From Thermoplasmata archaeon (GTDB lineage Archaea; Thermoplasmatota; Thermoplasmata; SG8-5), in NCBI GenBank assembly GCA_023136815.1, contig JAGLQM010000031.1, positions 1-8,772 on the forward strand: a DNA stretch of 8,772 bases, read 5' to 3'. Below are positions 1 to 6,886 of the stretch, piece after piece. A program made the position numbers and the translations under genes. A model generated the notes under the pieces. That model searched no databases and was not told the DNA's origin. It was given only the letters and a program-made list of their open reading frames with translations. How positions within the stretch are numbered: the stretch's first letter is position 1; each line of letters starts with the position of its first letter.

Positions 1-842
1 CATGATTTATTCCTCAAATAATTGCCCATGATCGTTGCCATTTCCACGCCGTCGCCAACTGCCGTTGCTATCTGGCCAAGTTCTCCCCGGGCAGCATCGC
101 CTGCAATAAGTAGGCCAGGTGGCGCATCATCAAGGCTGAAATCTTCAAAATCGGGCATTAAGGCCTCACGGCCAACAGCCACAATCACCAGATCAAATGG
201 TAACTCGAAGTTATCAAGGGCCAAAACAGCTTTATTCTTATGCATTCTGGCTTCCTTCACGGTTCCCTGGTGCCATGTGATATTTTCCTCGTTCAGCATG
301 GTTTCCAGAAGTGAATTAATGCCCTTCGGTTCAGAGCGGTGAATCATTGTCACTTTCATTCCTGCCTCGACCAGGCTCAGGGCCATGTCCATGCTTGCCT
401 CGCCGCCGCCGATTATTCCCACTTCCTTTGCGCCGTGCCAGTGTTCCATGAATGTTATGCCGTACCATAGGTGTCTTGCTTTTTCCAATTCTTCCTCACC
501 AGAAAAATCAGCCTTCTTTGCAGTTGTGCCAGTGCAGAGAATAACCCCATCAAATTCTATGCCTTCTATAATGAAGCCAGTGTCAGTTTTTATGATGGTT
601 TCAACACTGCTAACAATGATATTATCAATGTATCCGAGAAAATGCTCTTCCATGAGCCGTGCCAGATGCCTTCCGGTTATGCCACCTGGAAATCCCAGAT
701 AGTTCTCCACCAATCCAGCATTCCAGAGGGTTCCGCCGACCCGGCCATGCTCGAATACCTGAACTTCATGCCCTTGCCGTACAAGCTGGACAGTGGCTGC
801 CATTCCTGCAGGCCCTGCGCCGATTATTGCTACTTTACTCAT
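1..842 (-). CDS. Thioredoxin-reductase-like NAD(P)/FAD oxidoreductase lacking the CxxC motif (3' end at or beyond window edge)
   Basis: The 280 visible codons have the two-dinucleotide-fold layout of the thioredoxin reductase family. The FAD-binding GAGPAG is at residues 8-13 with acidic E31 ending the second strand. A family-typical VENYLGFPGGITG stretch covers about 45-57. The NAD(P)-binding GGGEAS is at 145-150, followed by H168-R169, the position where family members contact the NADPH phosphate. The C-terminal FAD motif IAGDA is at 246-250. The redox CxxC that normally precedes the NAD(P) glycine motif is replaced by G128-I-T-F131, and the only cysteine in the protein is C103. Disulfide reduction of thioredoxin is therefore unlikely; it may be a flavin oxidoreductase with another acceptor. 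The ATG overlaps the upstream hydrolase stop (ATGA), with a GGGGGA purine run 5 nt before it. The last two visible bases are TG, so a TGA could lie one base outside. Family call is firm, substrate unknown. Confidence 0.85.
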   Translation of the reverse strand, partial: MSKVAIIGAGPAGMAATVQLVRQGHEVQVFEHGRVGGTLWNAGLVENYLGFPGGITGRHLARLMEEHFLGYIDNIIVSSVETIIKTDTGFIIEGIEFDGVILCTGTTAKKADFSGEEELEKARHLWYGITFMEHWHGAKEVGIIGGGEASMDMALSLVEAGMKVTMIHRSEPKGINSLLETMLNEENITWHQGTVKEARMHKNKAVLALDNFELPFDLVIVAVGREALMPDFEDFSLDDAPPGLLIAGDAARGELGQIATAVGDGVEMATIMGNYLRNKS

Positions 843-1447
843 GTACTTCCCCCAATAATGTTATTGATATTATCTGTATCTATAATATAGGCAAATCCAT
901 GTGCCAATGTTGCCAGTGTGCCAATATGCAGCAAATCGGAATTGGTTGCTGTACCGTCAGCAGCAAAAAGCACATCATACCCTTCCTGGAATGCCTCCCT
1001 GGCAGTTGTCTCGCAGCACAGGTCGGTCATGACCCCGCAAATCACAACAGCATCACAGCCAGCATCCCGCAGTTTCCCATCAATATCAGTGGATGAGAAT
1101 GTTCCATAAAGGTCCTTATCAAGAATCGTTGGGTTCCCCAATTTCAGCCTGGCATCAATGTCAAACCATTCGCTTTCCTTGGGTAAAGCAGCATTCCACC
1201 ACCTGGCAACTGGATCGTGAGGGCTTGAGGAATAATACCTGGTTGCGAAGATTGGTAGATTGGCTTCTCCAAAAGCATCTATGAGTTTCTGAACCTGTGG
1301 AATAATAGCTTCAAATCGTGGACTGTAGGCCGGGGCATTTTCCTGGCAAAAATATCGTTGCATATCAATTACAAGAAGTGCTGGCTTTTTTGGCTGCGTC
1401 GGTCTTCGCAGGCCTCTTAATCCTTGTAATTCTGTTTTCCAGTCCAT
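839..1447 (-). CDS. Isochorismatase-fold cysteine hydrolase
   Basis: This 202-residue protein belongs to the isochorismatase-like (cysteine amidohydrolase) superfamily. The expected catalytic triad is visible: D28 in LLVIDMQ, K111 in LDKDLYGTF, and nucleophile C144 in GVMTDLCCETTAR. The V139-M140 pair just before it is where relatives form a cis-peptide bond. Members include nicotinamidases, N-carbamoylsarcosine amidases and related amidases. I cannot assign the substrate, and the nicotinamidase metal-binding Asp/His set is not obvious. Length fits the family. The ATG is preceded by AGGAG with a 9-nt spacer. The stop codon overlaps the start of the next minus-strand gene, a thioredoxin-reductase-like flavoprotein, in an ATGA junction, so the two are probably co-translated and may act in one pathway. 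No signal peptide or membrane segment is seen, so it is probably cytoplasmic. Confidence 0.9.
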   Translation of the reverse strand: MDWKTELQGLRGLRRPTQPKKPALLVIDMQRYFCQENAPAYSPRFEAIIPQVQKLIDAFGEANLPIFATRYYSSSPHDPVARWWNAALPKESEWFDIDARLKLGNPTILDKDLYGTFSSTDIDGKLRDAGCDAVVICGVMTDLCCETTAREAFQEGYDVLFAADGTATNSDLLHIGTLATLAHGFAYIIDTDNINNIIGGST

Positions 1448-1521
1448 ATTTCTCGTCTCCTATTCCTGGTTTAATGAGCTGGACGGTTAGAACAATGCTC
1501 ATGTTGGGAAAATACGATGTT

Positions 1522-1536
1522 CAATAAAAACCTTTC
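1522..1536 (-). promoter_or_regulatory. Candidate promoter of the hydrolase-flavoprotein unit
   Basis: Read on the minus strand, GAAAGG is followed by TTTTTATTG. This looks like an archaeal BRE (purine-rich) plus a T-rich TATA box centred near 1527. A start about 26 nt downstream would fall near 1501, giving a leader of roughly 53 nt that contains the AGGAG site of the hydrolase gene. The same T run lies about 10 nt after the stop codon of the upstream membrane-protein gene and could equally be a U-tract terminator. Both readings fit a transcription unit boundary here. Sequence inference only. Confidence 0.35.
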
Positions 1537-1540
1537 ACCG

Positions 1541-2428
1541 TTACGCAACATATCCATAGGTAAACAATCCGCCTATGACGGTTATGCCCACTATCAGGGT
1601 TCGGGCTATGCCGGCCCAGAAATTGGACATGACGAACCATTTTAACTCAAAAACGTCACCTTTCTTGTTGAGTATGGAGAAAATGTACAGCGGAACAGTA
1701 TCGGTCATCAATGGAATGCACATTACAAAATACATGGCCAGGTATCCGAATCTCACGCAAAAGCGATGAGTGGCCATCATCATTTTATTGAACCATTTCC
1801 ATTTCAAATATCCTGCCACCAGGGTTTCAACCTTAATGCCGATGACGAAGACTATCCAGCTTCCCAGTGCCTTTCCCAGGCCCATTATTATGGAAATCAG
1901 CAGGAATGCACCAAATATTCCAAGTCCCATGAAGGATGCATCCGGGTTTGTGAGATAGACAATATAACCGGCCAGTGCCAGCTCCACCGGGATAGGTAGA
2001 ATAACAGCAGCCAGAAATGCGAAAATGAATACAAAGGTCAGGTATGCCAGTGGGTTTTGAACCAGAGTGAAGAGCCAGTCAACCATGCCCATGCTGCTGC
2101 TCTCGATTACGCTTCCGGCCAGTATCAACAATGCTATGCCGTGGAAGAATGATAGATGTTTGCCAATTTTCACAATCTTTTCATTTGGATGGTATTTGGT
2201 TCCATAATAAAATCCCATGAATGCCAGCATACCGGAAACCATATTCAGGCCACATACTGAATATGCAATGAAATTGACAATTCCCGAGTTGATATTAGAC
2301 GCAATAAGATGAAGTAAAGCAGGATTCAGGCAAATGCTCATGATGGCCAGCACAAGTGGTGTCAATAGTCGATTCTTATGTGCCTTGCCGGGAGATTTTT
2401 CTCCGAACTTGCTGCCTACTAACTTCAT
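1541..2428 (-). CDS. Polytopic membrane protein, probable VTT/DedA (SNARE-associated) family
   Basis: The 295-residue product has about seven hydrophobic segments, at roughly 21-43, 48-75, 92-108, 126-160, 166-200, 225-252 and 266-292. The second half is reminiscent of VTT/DedA proteins: a re-entrant-like VILPIPVELALAG stretch at 142-154, a Gly-rich LGKALGSW segment at 184-191, a basic patch around 209-227, and a proline/acid-containing ..CIPLMTDTVPLY.. loop at 237-248. DedA proteins are integral membrane proteins, some acting as lipid flippases. That assignment is from overall pattern, not a decisive signature. It lies third after rfcL and taw1 on the same strand, 112 nt after taw1. The ATG used here has no convincing Shine-Dalgarno sequence, and the frame stays open for 38 codons upstream, so the true start may lie further upstream (see the separate entry). 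Confidence 0.6.
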   Translation of the reverse strand: MKLVGSKFGEKSPGKAHKNRLLTPLVLAIMSICLNPALLHLIASNINSGIVNFIAYSVCGLNMVSGMLAFMGFYYGTKYHPNEKIVKIGKHLSFFHGIALLILAGSVIESSSMGMVDWLFTLVQNPLAYLTFVFIFAFLAAVILPIPVELALAGYIVYLTNPDASFMGLGIFGAFLLISIIMGLGKALGSWIVFVIGIKVETLVAGYLKWKWFNKMMMATHRFCVRFGYLAMYFVMCIPLMTDTVPLYIFSILNKKGDVFELKWFVMSNFWAGIARTLIVGITVIGGLFTYGYVA

Positions 2429-2550
2429 GGCATTCTGTGCCTTATTGAATACGTTTTTCTGGGCAGTCTGGCCTGCACTCTGAATCTTCTCGCTTTTTTG
2501 CTGAATATTATCCTGGGATTTAGGTTCATAAGATATTTCAATCTCTCCTT
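2429..2550 (-). other. Open in-frame 5' extension of the membrane-protein gene with an upstream Shine-Dalgarno sequence
   Basis: Between the taw1 stop and the ATG at 2428 the membrane-protein frame has no stop for 38 codons (from 2542). It encodes a hydrophilic Gln/Lys/Ser/Asn-rich stretch (EISYEPKSQDNIQQK..., continuing to ...NKAQNA) that runs naturally into the positively charged N terminus of the annotated protein. A good AAGGAG lies at 2550-2545. The frame contains no ATG, GTG or TTG in this interval; only ATT (2542) or ATA (2536, 8 nt after GGAG) could serve. A TTG at 2541 opens a different, 38-codon frame that ends in an ATGA overlap with the 2428 ATG. Either a rare start codon is used, or that small frame couples translation to the 2428 start. 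Confidence 0.4.
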
Positions 2551-3470
2551 ATGTGCATTTTTGACTTGTCTTCGCCCAGCAAGACCACACGGCTCGGCTT
2601 CTGTTCTGCAAGAACTTCTCGGCCAATCTCACGGCCAAGTATCTTTGAAAACTGCATGATTTTCTCATGGCTAGGCATATTGTCATTGTGCATCCTTTCA
2701 CGGGAATAACCAACAAACACATAACCTTTTGGTTCTATGAAAAGTGGATTTGCCTTCTCCACAAGTTTTGCATATTGCTTCTCCCAGCCGATGTTCCAGC
2801 CGTCCACCAGAGTATGCCTTATGACTGTTCTGGTATCAAGACTAGGCAATAATTCCAGAGTTCTATTCAGCCGTTCCCACCCATCCTTCTGCAAGGGCAC
2901 GCATAGCCGCTTGTAGATTTCCTCATTTGGCGCAGCAACCGTAACATATAGCTGCCTTGGCAGAGTATCCATATTTTCCAAAACCTCTGGCATTGTGCCG
3001 TTTGTCACCAGAAAGGTTGTCATATCACGTTTATGGCATTCCTCGAAGAAATCACTTAGCTGGCTGTACATTGTAGGTTCGCCGGAAAGTGAACAGGCAA
3101 CCATATTGGGATTTTGAGCTTCCTGGAACATTCCTGGGTCTGTTCTCTCATCTCCCTTGTAGCCAGTTATTAACTTTCTCTGGCCTTTGATTGCCTCATC
3201 AAGAATGAATTTCGGGTCATCTTCTTGAGGAATCTTGGTTTCCAGATGTCCCTGGTACCTCCAGCAAAATAGGCATGTAGAAGTGCAGTGGTTCACAGCA
3301 GGCGTCATCTGAAGGCATCTGTGGGATTGAATCCCATAAAACGATTCCTTGTAACAAGGTCTGCCGCGCAGCAGTTTTTCACCAAGCCAGTGACATAATT
3401 TAACTCCGCTATGTTCGCCAACAACATAGTATTTTTGTTTCTCCAGAATTGCCTTGATATCATCGTTCAT
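2538..3470 (-). CDS. taw1: 4-demethylwyosine synthase (archaeal TYW1), tRNA-Phe modification
   Basis: This 310-residue radical SAM enzyme fits archaeal TYW1/Taw1. The family condenses pyruvate-derived carbons with N1-methylguanosine 37 of tRNA-Phe to form the tricyclic imG-14, the first committed step of wyosine synthesis. The radical SAM motif C62-x3-C66-x2-C69 is present. Three further cysteines at 26, 39 and 52 match the positions known to hold a second iron-sulfur cluster in the Methanocaldococcus jannaschii enzyme, and K41 stands where a pyruvate-binding lysine has been proposed. SGEP at 129-132 and TNGT at 156-159 are typical radical SAM core motifs. The gene starts 9 nt after the rfcL stop, with GAGG overlapping that stop codon as the likely ribosome binding site, so it is probably co-transcribed with rfcL. 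Length is full for the archaeal form, which lacks the eukaryotic flavodoxin domain. Confidence 0.95.
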   Translation of the reverse strand: MNDDIKAILEKQKYYVVGEHSGVKLCHWLGEKLLRGRPCYKESFYGIQSHRCLQMTPAVNHCTSTCLFCWRYQGHLETKIPQEDDPKFILDEAIKGQRKLITGYKGDERTDPGMFQEAQNPNMVACSLSGEPTMYSQLSDFFEECHKRDMTTFLVTNGTMPEVLENMDTLPRQLYVTVAAPNEEIYKRLCVPLQKDGWERLNRTLELLPSLDTRTVIRHTLVDGWNIGWEKQYAKLVEKANPLFIEPKGYVFVGYSRERMHNDNMPSHEKIMQFSKILGREIGREVLAEQKPSRVVLLGEDKSKMHIRRD

Positions 3471-3479
3471 GCATTCGCC

Positions 3480-4946
3480 TCAGAAATCAAAGAGGTTCTT
3501 TTGCTTTTCGGGCTCCGGTTCCTCTGGCTCTTTGTCTTCTGGCGGTGTTCCAGGTTCTTTTGCTTCAGGCAGGCTTTCTGTTTGTTCTTCTTCTGGTTCA
3601 TCATCTTTTTTACTGGGCCTCGAAACAGCCTCAACCTTCCGAATGGCATCAAAAACATGCTTGACCTTATGGGAGTCTGGCTTTGCCTCTAAAAGAAACC
3701 CAACCTGCTCCTCTGTCAAGTTCAATCGCTTAGTCATTGTCAGTTGAAATTCTCTATCCTGAACATACAGCTGGCGGAAGTAAGGAAGCAATTCCTGCAA
3801 GGCCATTTTGCCGCTGGAATGTGTATGCTTGCCAAGTCTGGCAGCAAATCCATCGCGGGCGTCCCGCATACCTTTTGACCGTGACATTTTGCTGAGCCAG
3901 CTGGGAAACTGATACTTTACATAACCGCGATATTCCCTGGTTTTGGCAAGGGAAACTCCGCAGGTCATCATGTCATTTGCATAGCCCCAGAGCCCGTAAT
4001 ACTGCTTTCTTTTCACCCTGCCCAGATATATGTCTGCCCGGGAGAGTGCATCATAGGCCGCATAAACGTCCCTTGGGTCCCGATAGGCATTTGTAATGTT
4101 CTGGTCAACCCACAGGATTAGCATTTCCGGATTCTCATCCAGATTAAAGAATGCTTCTCTGGAGCGCTTGCAATTGCCTGTGTGAAATACCGTAGCTAGT
4201 GATTTAAAAATAGTGCTGGAGACGTCCCTGTCACCGAGGGTAGAAATATCCTTCAATTCTATTGTGTTCCGGCCTATGGCCAGTGATTGCAAATCATTGA
4301 TTGCAGACCTGACATCGCCCCCACTTCTTTCTGACATTTTGCGGATGACCTCATCTGAAACTGTTAAATCCTCATTATTGGCAATGAACCTGAGAACCTT
4401 GGCAATGGATGTTGACCTGGGCTTTGTGAAGCTTAATGTAATTACCTTACTTCCGATTACGGAGGAACGTTTTTTCAGGGCGTACCAGTCATTGACAATG
4501 AGTATCACTGGTTGGCGTGTATTGATTATTATTTGGGCAATGATCCTGACACCGCCAAAATCCTCTCTTCCGAATACATTATCTGCCTCGTCCAGTACGA
4601 TTAACTTGCGCTGCCCTTCCTTTGAGCTGATAAACTCTCCAGTATCCGAAAAAGTCTCACCCATGGCTCCGAGAAGTGCCACATTCTTCACTGCTTCGGC
4701 ATTTCTGGAATCCGAAGCATTCATCTCCACTACCTGCCATCCCAGATCATTAGCCAGTGCCAGTGCTGCTGTTGTTTTGCCTATTCCCGGGTCCCCCATG
4801 AGTACTACAGCCCGTTTCTTCGGGGGGCCATTTTGCCAGGAGTTTGCCCATTTTAACAGATCTTCCTTGACCTTCGAGTTGCCGATGATATCATCCAGCC
4901 GCTTTGGCCTGTATTTTTCGGTCCATTTTACCATTCTAGCATCCAT
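3480..4946 (-). CDS. rfcL: Replication factor C large subunit (clamp loader)
   Basis: This is the 488-residue large subunit of the archaeal clamp loader, which opens and loads PCNA on primed DNA using ATP together with RFC small subunits. It starts with the family-typical WTEKYRPK (8-15). It then shows Walker A GDPGIGKTT (51-59), Walker B LIVLDEAD (115-122), a sensor 1 region with N152, and the sensor 2 helix GDVRSAINDLQ (210-220). The small-subunit SRC arginine-finger motif is absent, as expected for the large subunit. An acidic, proline-rich low-complexity linker (about 447-480) leads to QKNLFDF at the extreme C terminus, a PIP-box for PCNA binding. The ATG at 4946 has only a short predicted leader and no clear Shine-Dalgarno sequence. 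Internal M5 (start at 4934) is an alternative start closer to many homologues. It is the first gene of a probable rfcL-taw1-membrane protein unit. Confidence 0.97.
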   Translation of the reverse strand: MDARMVKWTEKYRPKRLDDIIGNSKVKEDLLKWANSWQNGPPKKRAVVLMGDPGIGKTTAALALANDLGWQVVEMNASDSRNAEAVKNVALLGAMGETFSDTGEFISSKEGQRKLIVLDEADNVFGREDFGGVRIIAQIIINTRQPVILIVNDWYALKKRSSVIGSKVITLSFTKPRSTSIAKVLRFIANNEDLTVSDEVIRKMSERSGGDVRSAINDLQSLAIGRNTIELKDISTLGDRDVSSTIFKSLATVFHTGNCKRSREAFFNLDENPEMLILWVDQNITNAYRDPRDVYAAYDALSRADIYLGRVKRKQYYGLWGYANDMMTCGVSLAKTREYRGYVKYQFPSWLSKMSRSKGMRDARDGFAARLGKHTHSSGKMALQELLPYFRQLYVQDREFQLTMTKRLNLTEEQVGFLLEAKPDSHKVKHVFDAIRKVEAVSRPSKKDDEPEEEQTESLPEAKEPGTPPEDKEPEEPEPEKQKNLFDF

Positions 4947-4979
4947 AATGTTTATAGTATCAAAATAGTTTCCATTATC

Positions 4980-4990
4980 CTATAAAGTAG
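4980..4990 (-). promoter_or_regulatory. Candidate rfcL promoter (TATA box)
   Basis: On the minus strand, CTACTTTATAGG places a TTTATAG-like TATA box at 4986-4980, centred about 37 nt before the rfcL ATG. Initiation 25-27 nt downstream would give a leader of only about 10 nt, consistent with the lack of a Shine-Dalgarno sequence there. A second weaker TATAAA (4956-4951) is too close to the ATG to drive it. Inferred from sequence only. Confidence 0.45.
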
Positions 4991-5130
4991 ATGATTGCCT
5001 GCTTGCAGGAAAAAATCTTCCTAATCTGTAAACGAAAACATGCAAAAAATGCTATGTGTGATAATATATCTAAAAAGATACTGGCTCTTTGTTAAACATG
5101 GTATTTTGGAGCATAATATTTTCAAGTTAT

Positions 5131-5140
5131 CTTTATATAG
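5131..5140 (+). promoter_or_regulatory. Promoter of the rps13 operon (TATA box)
   Basis: CTTTATATAG is close to the ideal archaeal TATA box (TTTATATA). Transcription starting about 25 nt after its centre, near 5160-5163, would give a leader of about 35 nt containing the GGAGG of rps13. It is the only strong TATA box upstream of the ribosomal genes and probably drives rps13 through at least rpoD. The bases before it are not a clear BRE. Confidence 0.65.
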
Positions 5141-5185
5141 AACCTACTTATACAGGGTTTACTTCCCAGACAGTAAATTACTACT

Positions 5186-5190
5186 GGAGG
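5186..5190 (+). promoter_or_regulatory. Shine-Dalgarno sequence fixing the TTG start of rps13
   Basis: GGAGG is followed by a 7-nt spacer and then TTG at 5198. There is no ATG or GTG in frame before the conserved uS13 core begins, so this site supports initiation at TTG. Confidence 0.8.
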
Positions 5191-5197
5191 ATCTAAT

Positions 5198-5686
5198 TTG
5201 GCAGATAAAAAACCTACTAAGAAAAAGAGTGATGATAAGGGCGAGGACTTCAAGTACATCGTACGAATAGTCAATACTGATATAGATGGAGAAAAACAGG
5301 CCATCACAGCCCTATCCAGCATAAAAGGAGTAGGAAACAGAATTGCAGAAATAGCCATCAAGGAGATAGGATACTCCCCAAACAAGCAGATTGGTCACAT
5401 ATCCGACGAAGAACAGGCCAAGTTGGTCACTATCTTGGAAGAACTTTCTGATACACTTCCGGAATGGATGTTGAACCGCCAGAAAGACTGGGAATCTGGG
5501 GATGATTTACATCTTCTGAGCACAGAACTGGAGATGACACATAAGGATGACATCAACCGGATGAGAATGATTAGATGCTACAGGGGCATCAGGCATGAAA
5601 ATGGTCACAAGGTAAGAGGTCAGAGGACAAGATCCAATGGCCGCAGTGGTCTCACGCTTGGTGTGTCCAAACGTAGAGCCAATTAA
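5198..5686 (+). CDS. rps13: 30S ribosomal protein uS13 (S13p/S18e)
   Basis: This protein sits in the head of the small subunit and contacts 16S rRNA, the P-site tRNA region and the 50S bridge. The 162-residue product has a basic/acidic N-terminal extension (2-17) before the core. The core contains the helix-hairpin-helix-like KGVGNR (43-48) and the C-terminal uS13 signature RCYRGIRHENGHKVRGQRT (126-144), followed by an Arg/Lys-rich tail. The start is TTG, chosen because a GGAGG lies 7 nt upstream. It is first in an operon and separated from rps4 by 16 nt, which matches the usual archaeal order rps13-rps4-rps11-rpoD. Identification is secure. Confidence 0.98.
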   Translation: MADKKPTKKKSDDKGEDFKYIVRIVNTDIDGEKQAITALSSIKGVGNRIAEIAIKEIGYSPNKQIGHISDEEQAKLVTILEELSDTLPEWMLNRQKDWESGDDLHLLSTELEMTHKDDINRMRMIRCYRGIRHENGHKVRGQRTRSNGRSGLTLGVSKRRAN

Positions 5687-5702
5687 GGTTTAGGGTGTAT
5701 TA

Positions 5703-6485
5703 ATGGGCGATCCAAAGTTTAGCAGGAAAAAATATGACACACCATCCCATCCATGGGAAGGCGAGAGAATCGCCAACGAGAATGAACTTCTTAGAAAATA
5801 TGGTCTCAAGAACAAGCAGGAGTTGTGGAGAACTGAAACCCAGCTTCGTGTTTTTAGACAAAGAGCTAGAGAACTTCAGGCTAAAGTTAGATACGGTGAT
5901 GTCCAGGCAGAAAAAGAAAGAGACGAGCTAATGATGAGACTGGACAATCTCGGCGTAATAAGTAATGAAGCTTCACTTGATGATATTCTTACACTGGATG
6001 TTGAGACCCTTTTAGGCAGACGTTTACAAACACTGGCTTACATGAAAGGCCTAAGCAATAGCGCAAAGCAGGCCCGGCAGTTCATTGTACACGGCCATGT
6101 CTCTATTGACGGCAAGAAAATTACAATTCCAGGCTATATGGTCAAGAGGTCCGAGGAAGATGCATTGAATTATCTGGGACACTCACCACTGGCCGATGAT
6201 ATGCATCCAGCCAGACCAAGGGACGAGTTGGACACGGGAACACCACAGGCTACACCAACCCCTGAAAGTGTTCCGACCGAGCCAACAGAGGGCGTGGACC
6301 CGTCAAAACCAACAGTAGATGCACCCGCAGCTGAACCTGTACCTACCAAGCCAGTTCCAGAACCGGCACCAAAACCTGTCAAGGAATCATCCAAGGAGAC
6401 ACCTGCTGAGAAGAAACCAGATATAAAAGCAGAAACAGTCGTTTCTACAACGGCTTCATCAGAAAATGTGGAAGGTGAGAAGTAA
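5703..6485 (+). CDS. rps4: 30S ribosomal protein uS4 with a long disordered C-terminal tail
   Basis: uS4 binds 16S rRNA early in 30S assembly. Residues 1-165 are a standard archaeal uS4: a basic N terminus ([19 protein letters not shown]), a helical segment, and an S4 RNA-binding domain at about 105-150 ([32 protein letters not shown]). Residues from about 168 to 260 are then a low-complexity Pro/Ala/Thr/Glu/Lys-rich extension with no recognisable fold, making the protein much longer than the usual 170-200 residues. The tail stays in frame to a TAA that overlaps the rps11 start (TAATG), so a frameshift is unlikely. GGTG at 5694-5697, 5 nt before the ATG, is the probable ribosome binding site. 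Confidence 0.97.
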   Translation: MGDPKFSRKKYDTPSHPWEGERIANENELLRKYGLKNKQELWRTETQLRVFRQRARELQAKVRYGDVQAEKERDELMMRLDNLGVISNEASLDDILTLDVETLLGRRLQTLAYMKGLSNSAKQARQFIVHGHVSIDGKKITIPGYMVKRSEEDALNYLGHSPLADDMHPARPRDELDTGTPQATPTPESVPTEPTEGVDPSKPTVDAPAAEPVPTKPVPEPAPKPVKESSKETPAEKKPDIKAETVVSTTASSENVEGEK

Positions 6486-6871
6486 TGGCAGCAAAATGGG
6501 GAATCGCACATATATTTGCATCTTACAACAATGTAATTATCACAGTTACTGATCAGACAGGCGGCGAGACCATCGCCAAGTGTACTGGTGGAATGGTCGT
6601 CAAATCCCAGAAGGATGAATCATCACCATATGCTGCCATGAGGGCAGCAGAACATGTGGCAGATATCCTGAAGGAGAAAGGTATTGACTCCGTCCATGTT
6701 CGTGTAAGGGCACAGGGAGGGAACAAGGATTCATCTCCCGGACCCGGAGCACAGGCAGCCATCAGAGCACTGGCCAGAGCAGGTTTGAGAATCGGTAGAA
6801 TTGAAGACGTAACACCTCTGCCCCATGATGGAACAAAGAAGAAGGGTGGACGGCGTGGTCGAAGGGTGTAA
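6485..6871 (+). CDS. rps11: 30S ribosomal protein uS11
   Basis: uS11 lies on the 30S platform and shapes the mRNA exit-side path. The 128-residue sequence carries the family pattern throughout: [18 protein letters not shown] near the N terminus (6-23), a GG(M) turn at 35-36, [11 protein letters not shown], and the C-terminal core [20 protein letters not shown] (85-104) with [13 protein letters not shown]. It ends in the basic GGRRGRRV. The ATG shares one base with the rps4 stop (TAATG), with GGTGAG at 6474-6479 inside the end of rps4 as ribosome binding site, so its translation is probably coupled to rps4. Length is normal. Confidence 0.98.
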   Translation: MAAKWGIAHIFASYNNVIITVTDQTGGETIAKCTGGMVVKSQKDESSPYAAMRAAEHVADILKEKGIDSVHVRVRAQGGNKDSSPGPGAQAAIRALARAGLRIGRIEDVTPLPHDGTKKKGGRRGRRV

Positions 6872-6886
6872 GCAGGAGGTTAATTT

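Larger units (their letters stand above)
4947..5197. other. Divergent intergenic region between rfcL and rps13
   Basis: This 251-base AT-rich region separates two outward-facing units and holds a TATA-like element for each. It also contains two short inverted repeats. One is CCTGC-TT-GCAGG at 4998-5009; the other is TATCT-AAAA-AGATA at 5067-5080. The second lies upstream of the rps13 TATA box and could be a regulator site, but arms of five bases are near chance level. No RNA gene was recognised. The open frame that begins at 5040 and runs into rps13 has no ribosome binding site and no family resemblance, so I do not call it a gene. Confidence 0.5.

Noticed and set aside
22..890. Several plus-strand frames opposite the flavoprotein gene
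   Set aside because: The minus-strand frame encodes clear FAD and NAD(P) motifs along the full length; the plus-strand frames show only low-complexity Ser/Pro composition.
4213..4968. Long (251-codon) plus-strand open frame opposite rfcL
   Set aside because: It lies entirely antisense to a gene with intact Walker A, Walker B and sensor motifs, and has no ribosome binding site or recognisable domain; it is a by-product of rfcL codon use.
4947..5197. C/D box small RNA or riboswitch in the divergent region
   Set aside because: No matching pair of C (RUGAUGA) and D (CUGA) boxes and no recognisable aptamer core; only promoter-like elements and short repeats are visible.
5040..5270. 76-codon plus-strand frame overlapping the start of rps13
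   Set aside because: No Shine-Dalgarno sequence; it covers the rps13 TATA box and leader and continues out of frame into rps13.
6170..6511. Minus-strand 113-codon frame opposite the rps4 tail
   Set aside because: Ser/Gly/Val-rich mirror of the repetitive uS4 tail; no start signals or family resemblance. The in-frame TAATG link to rps11 supports the plus-strand reading.
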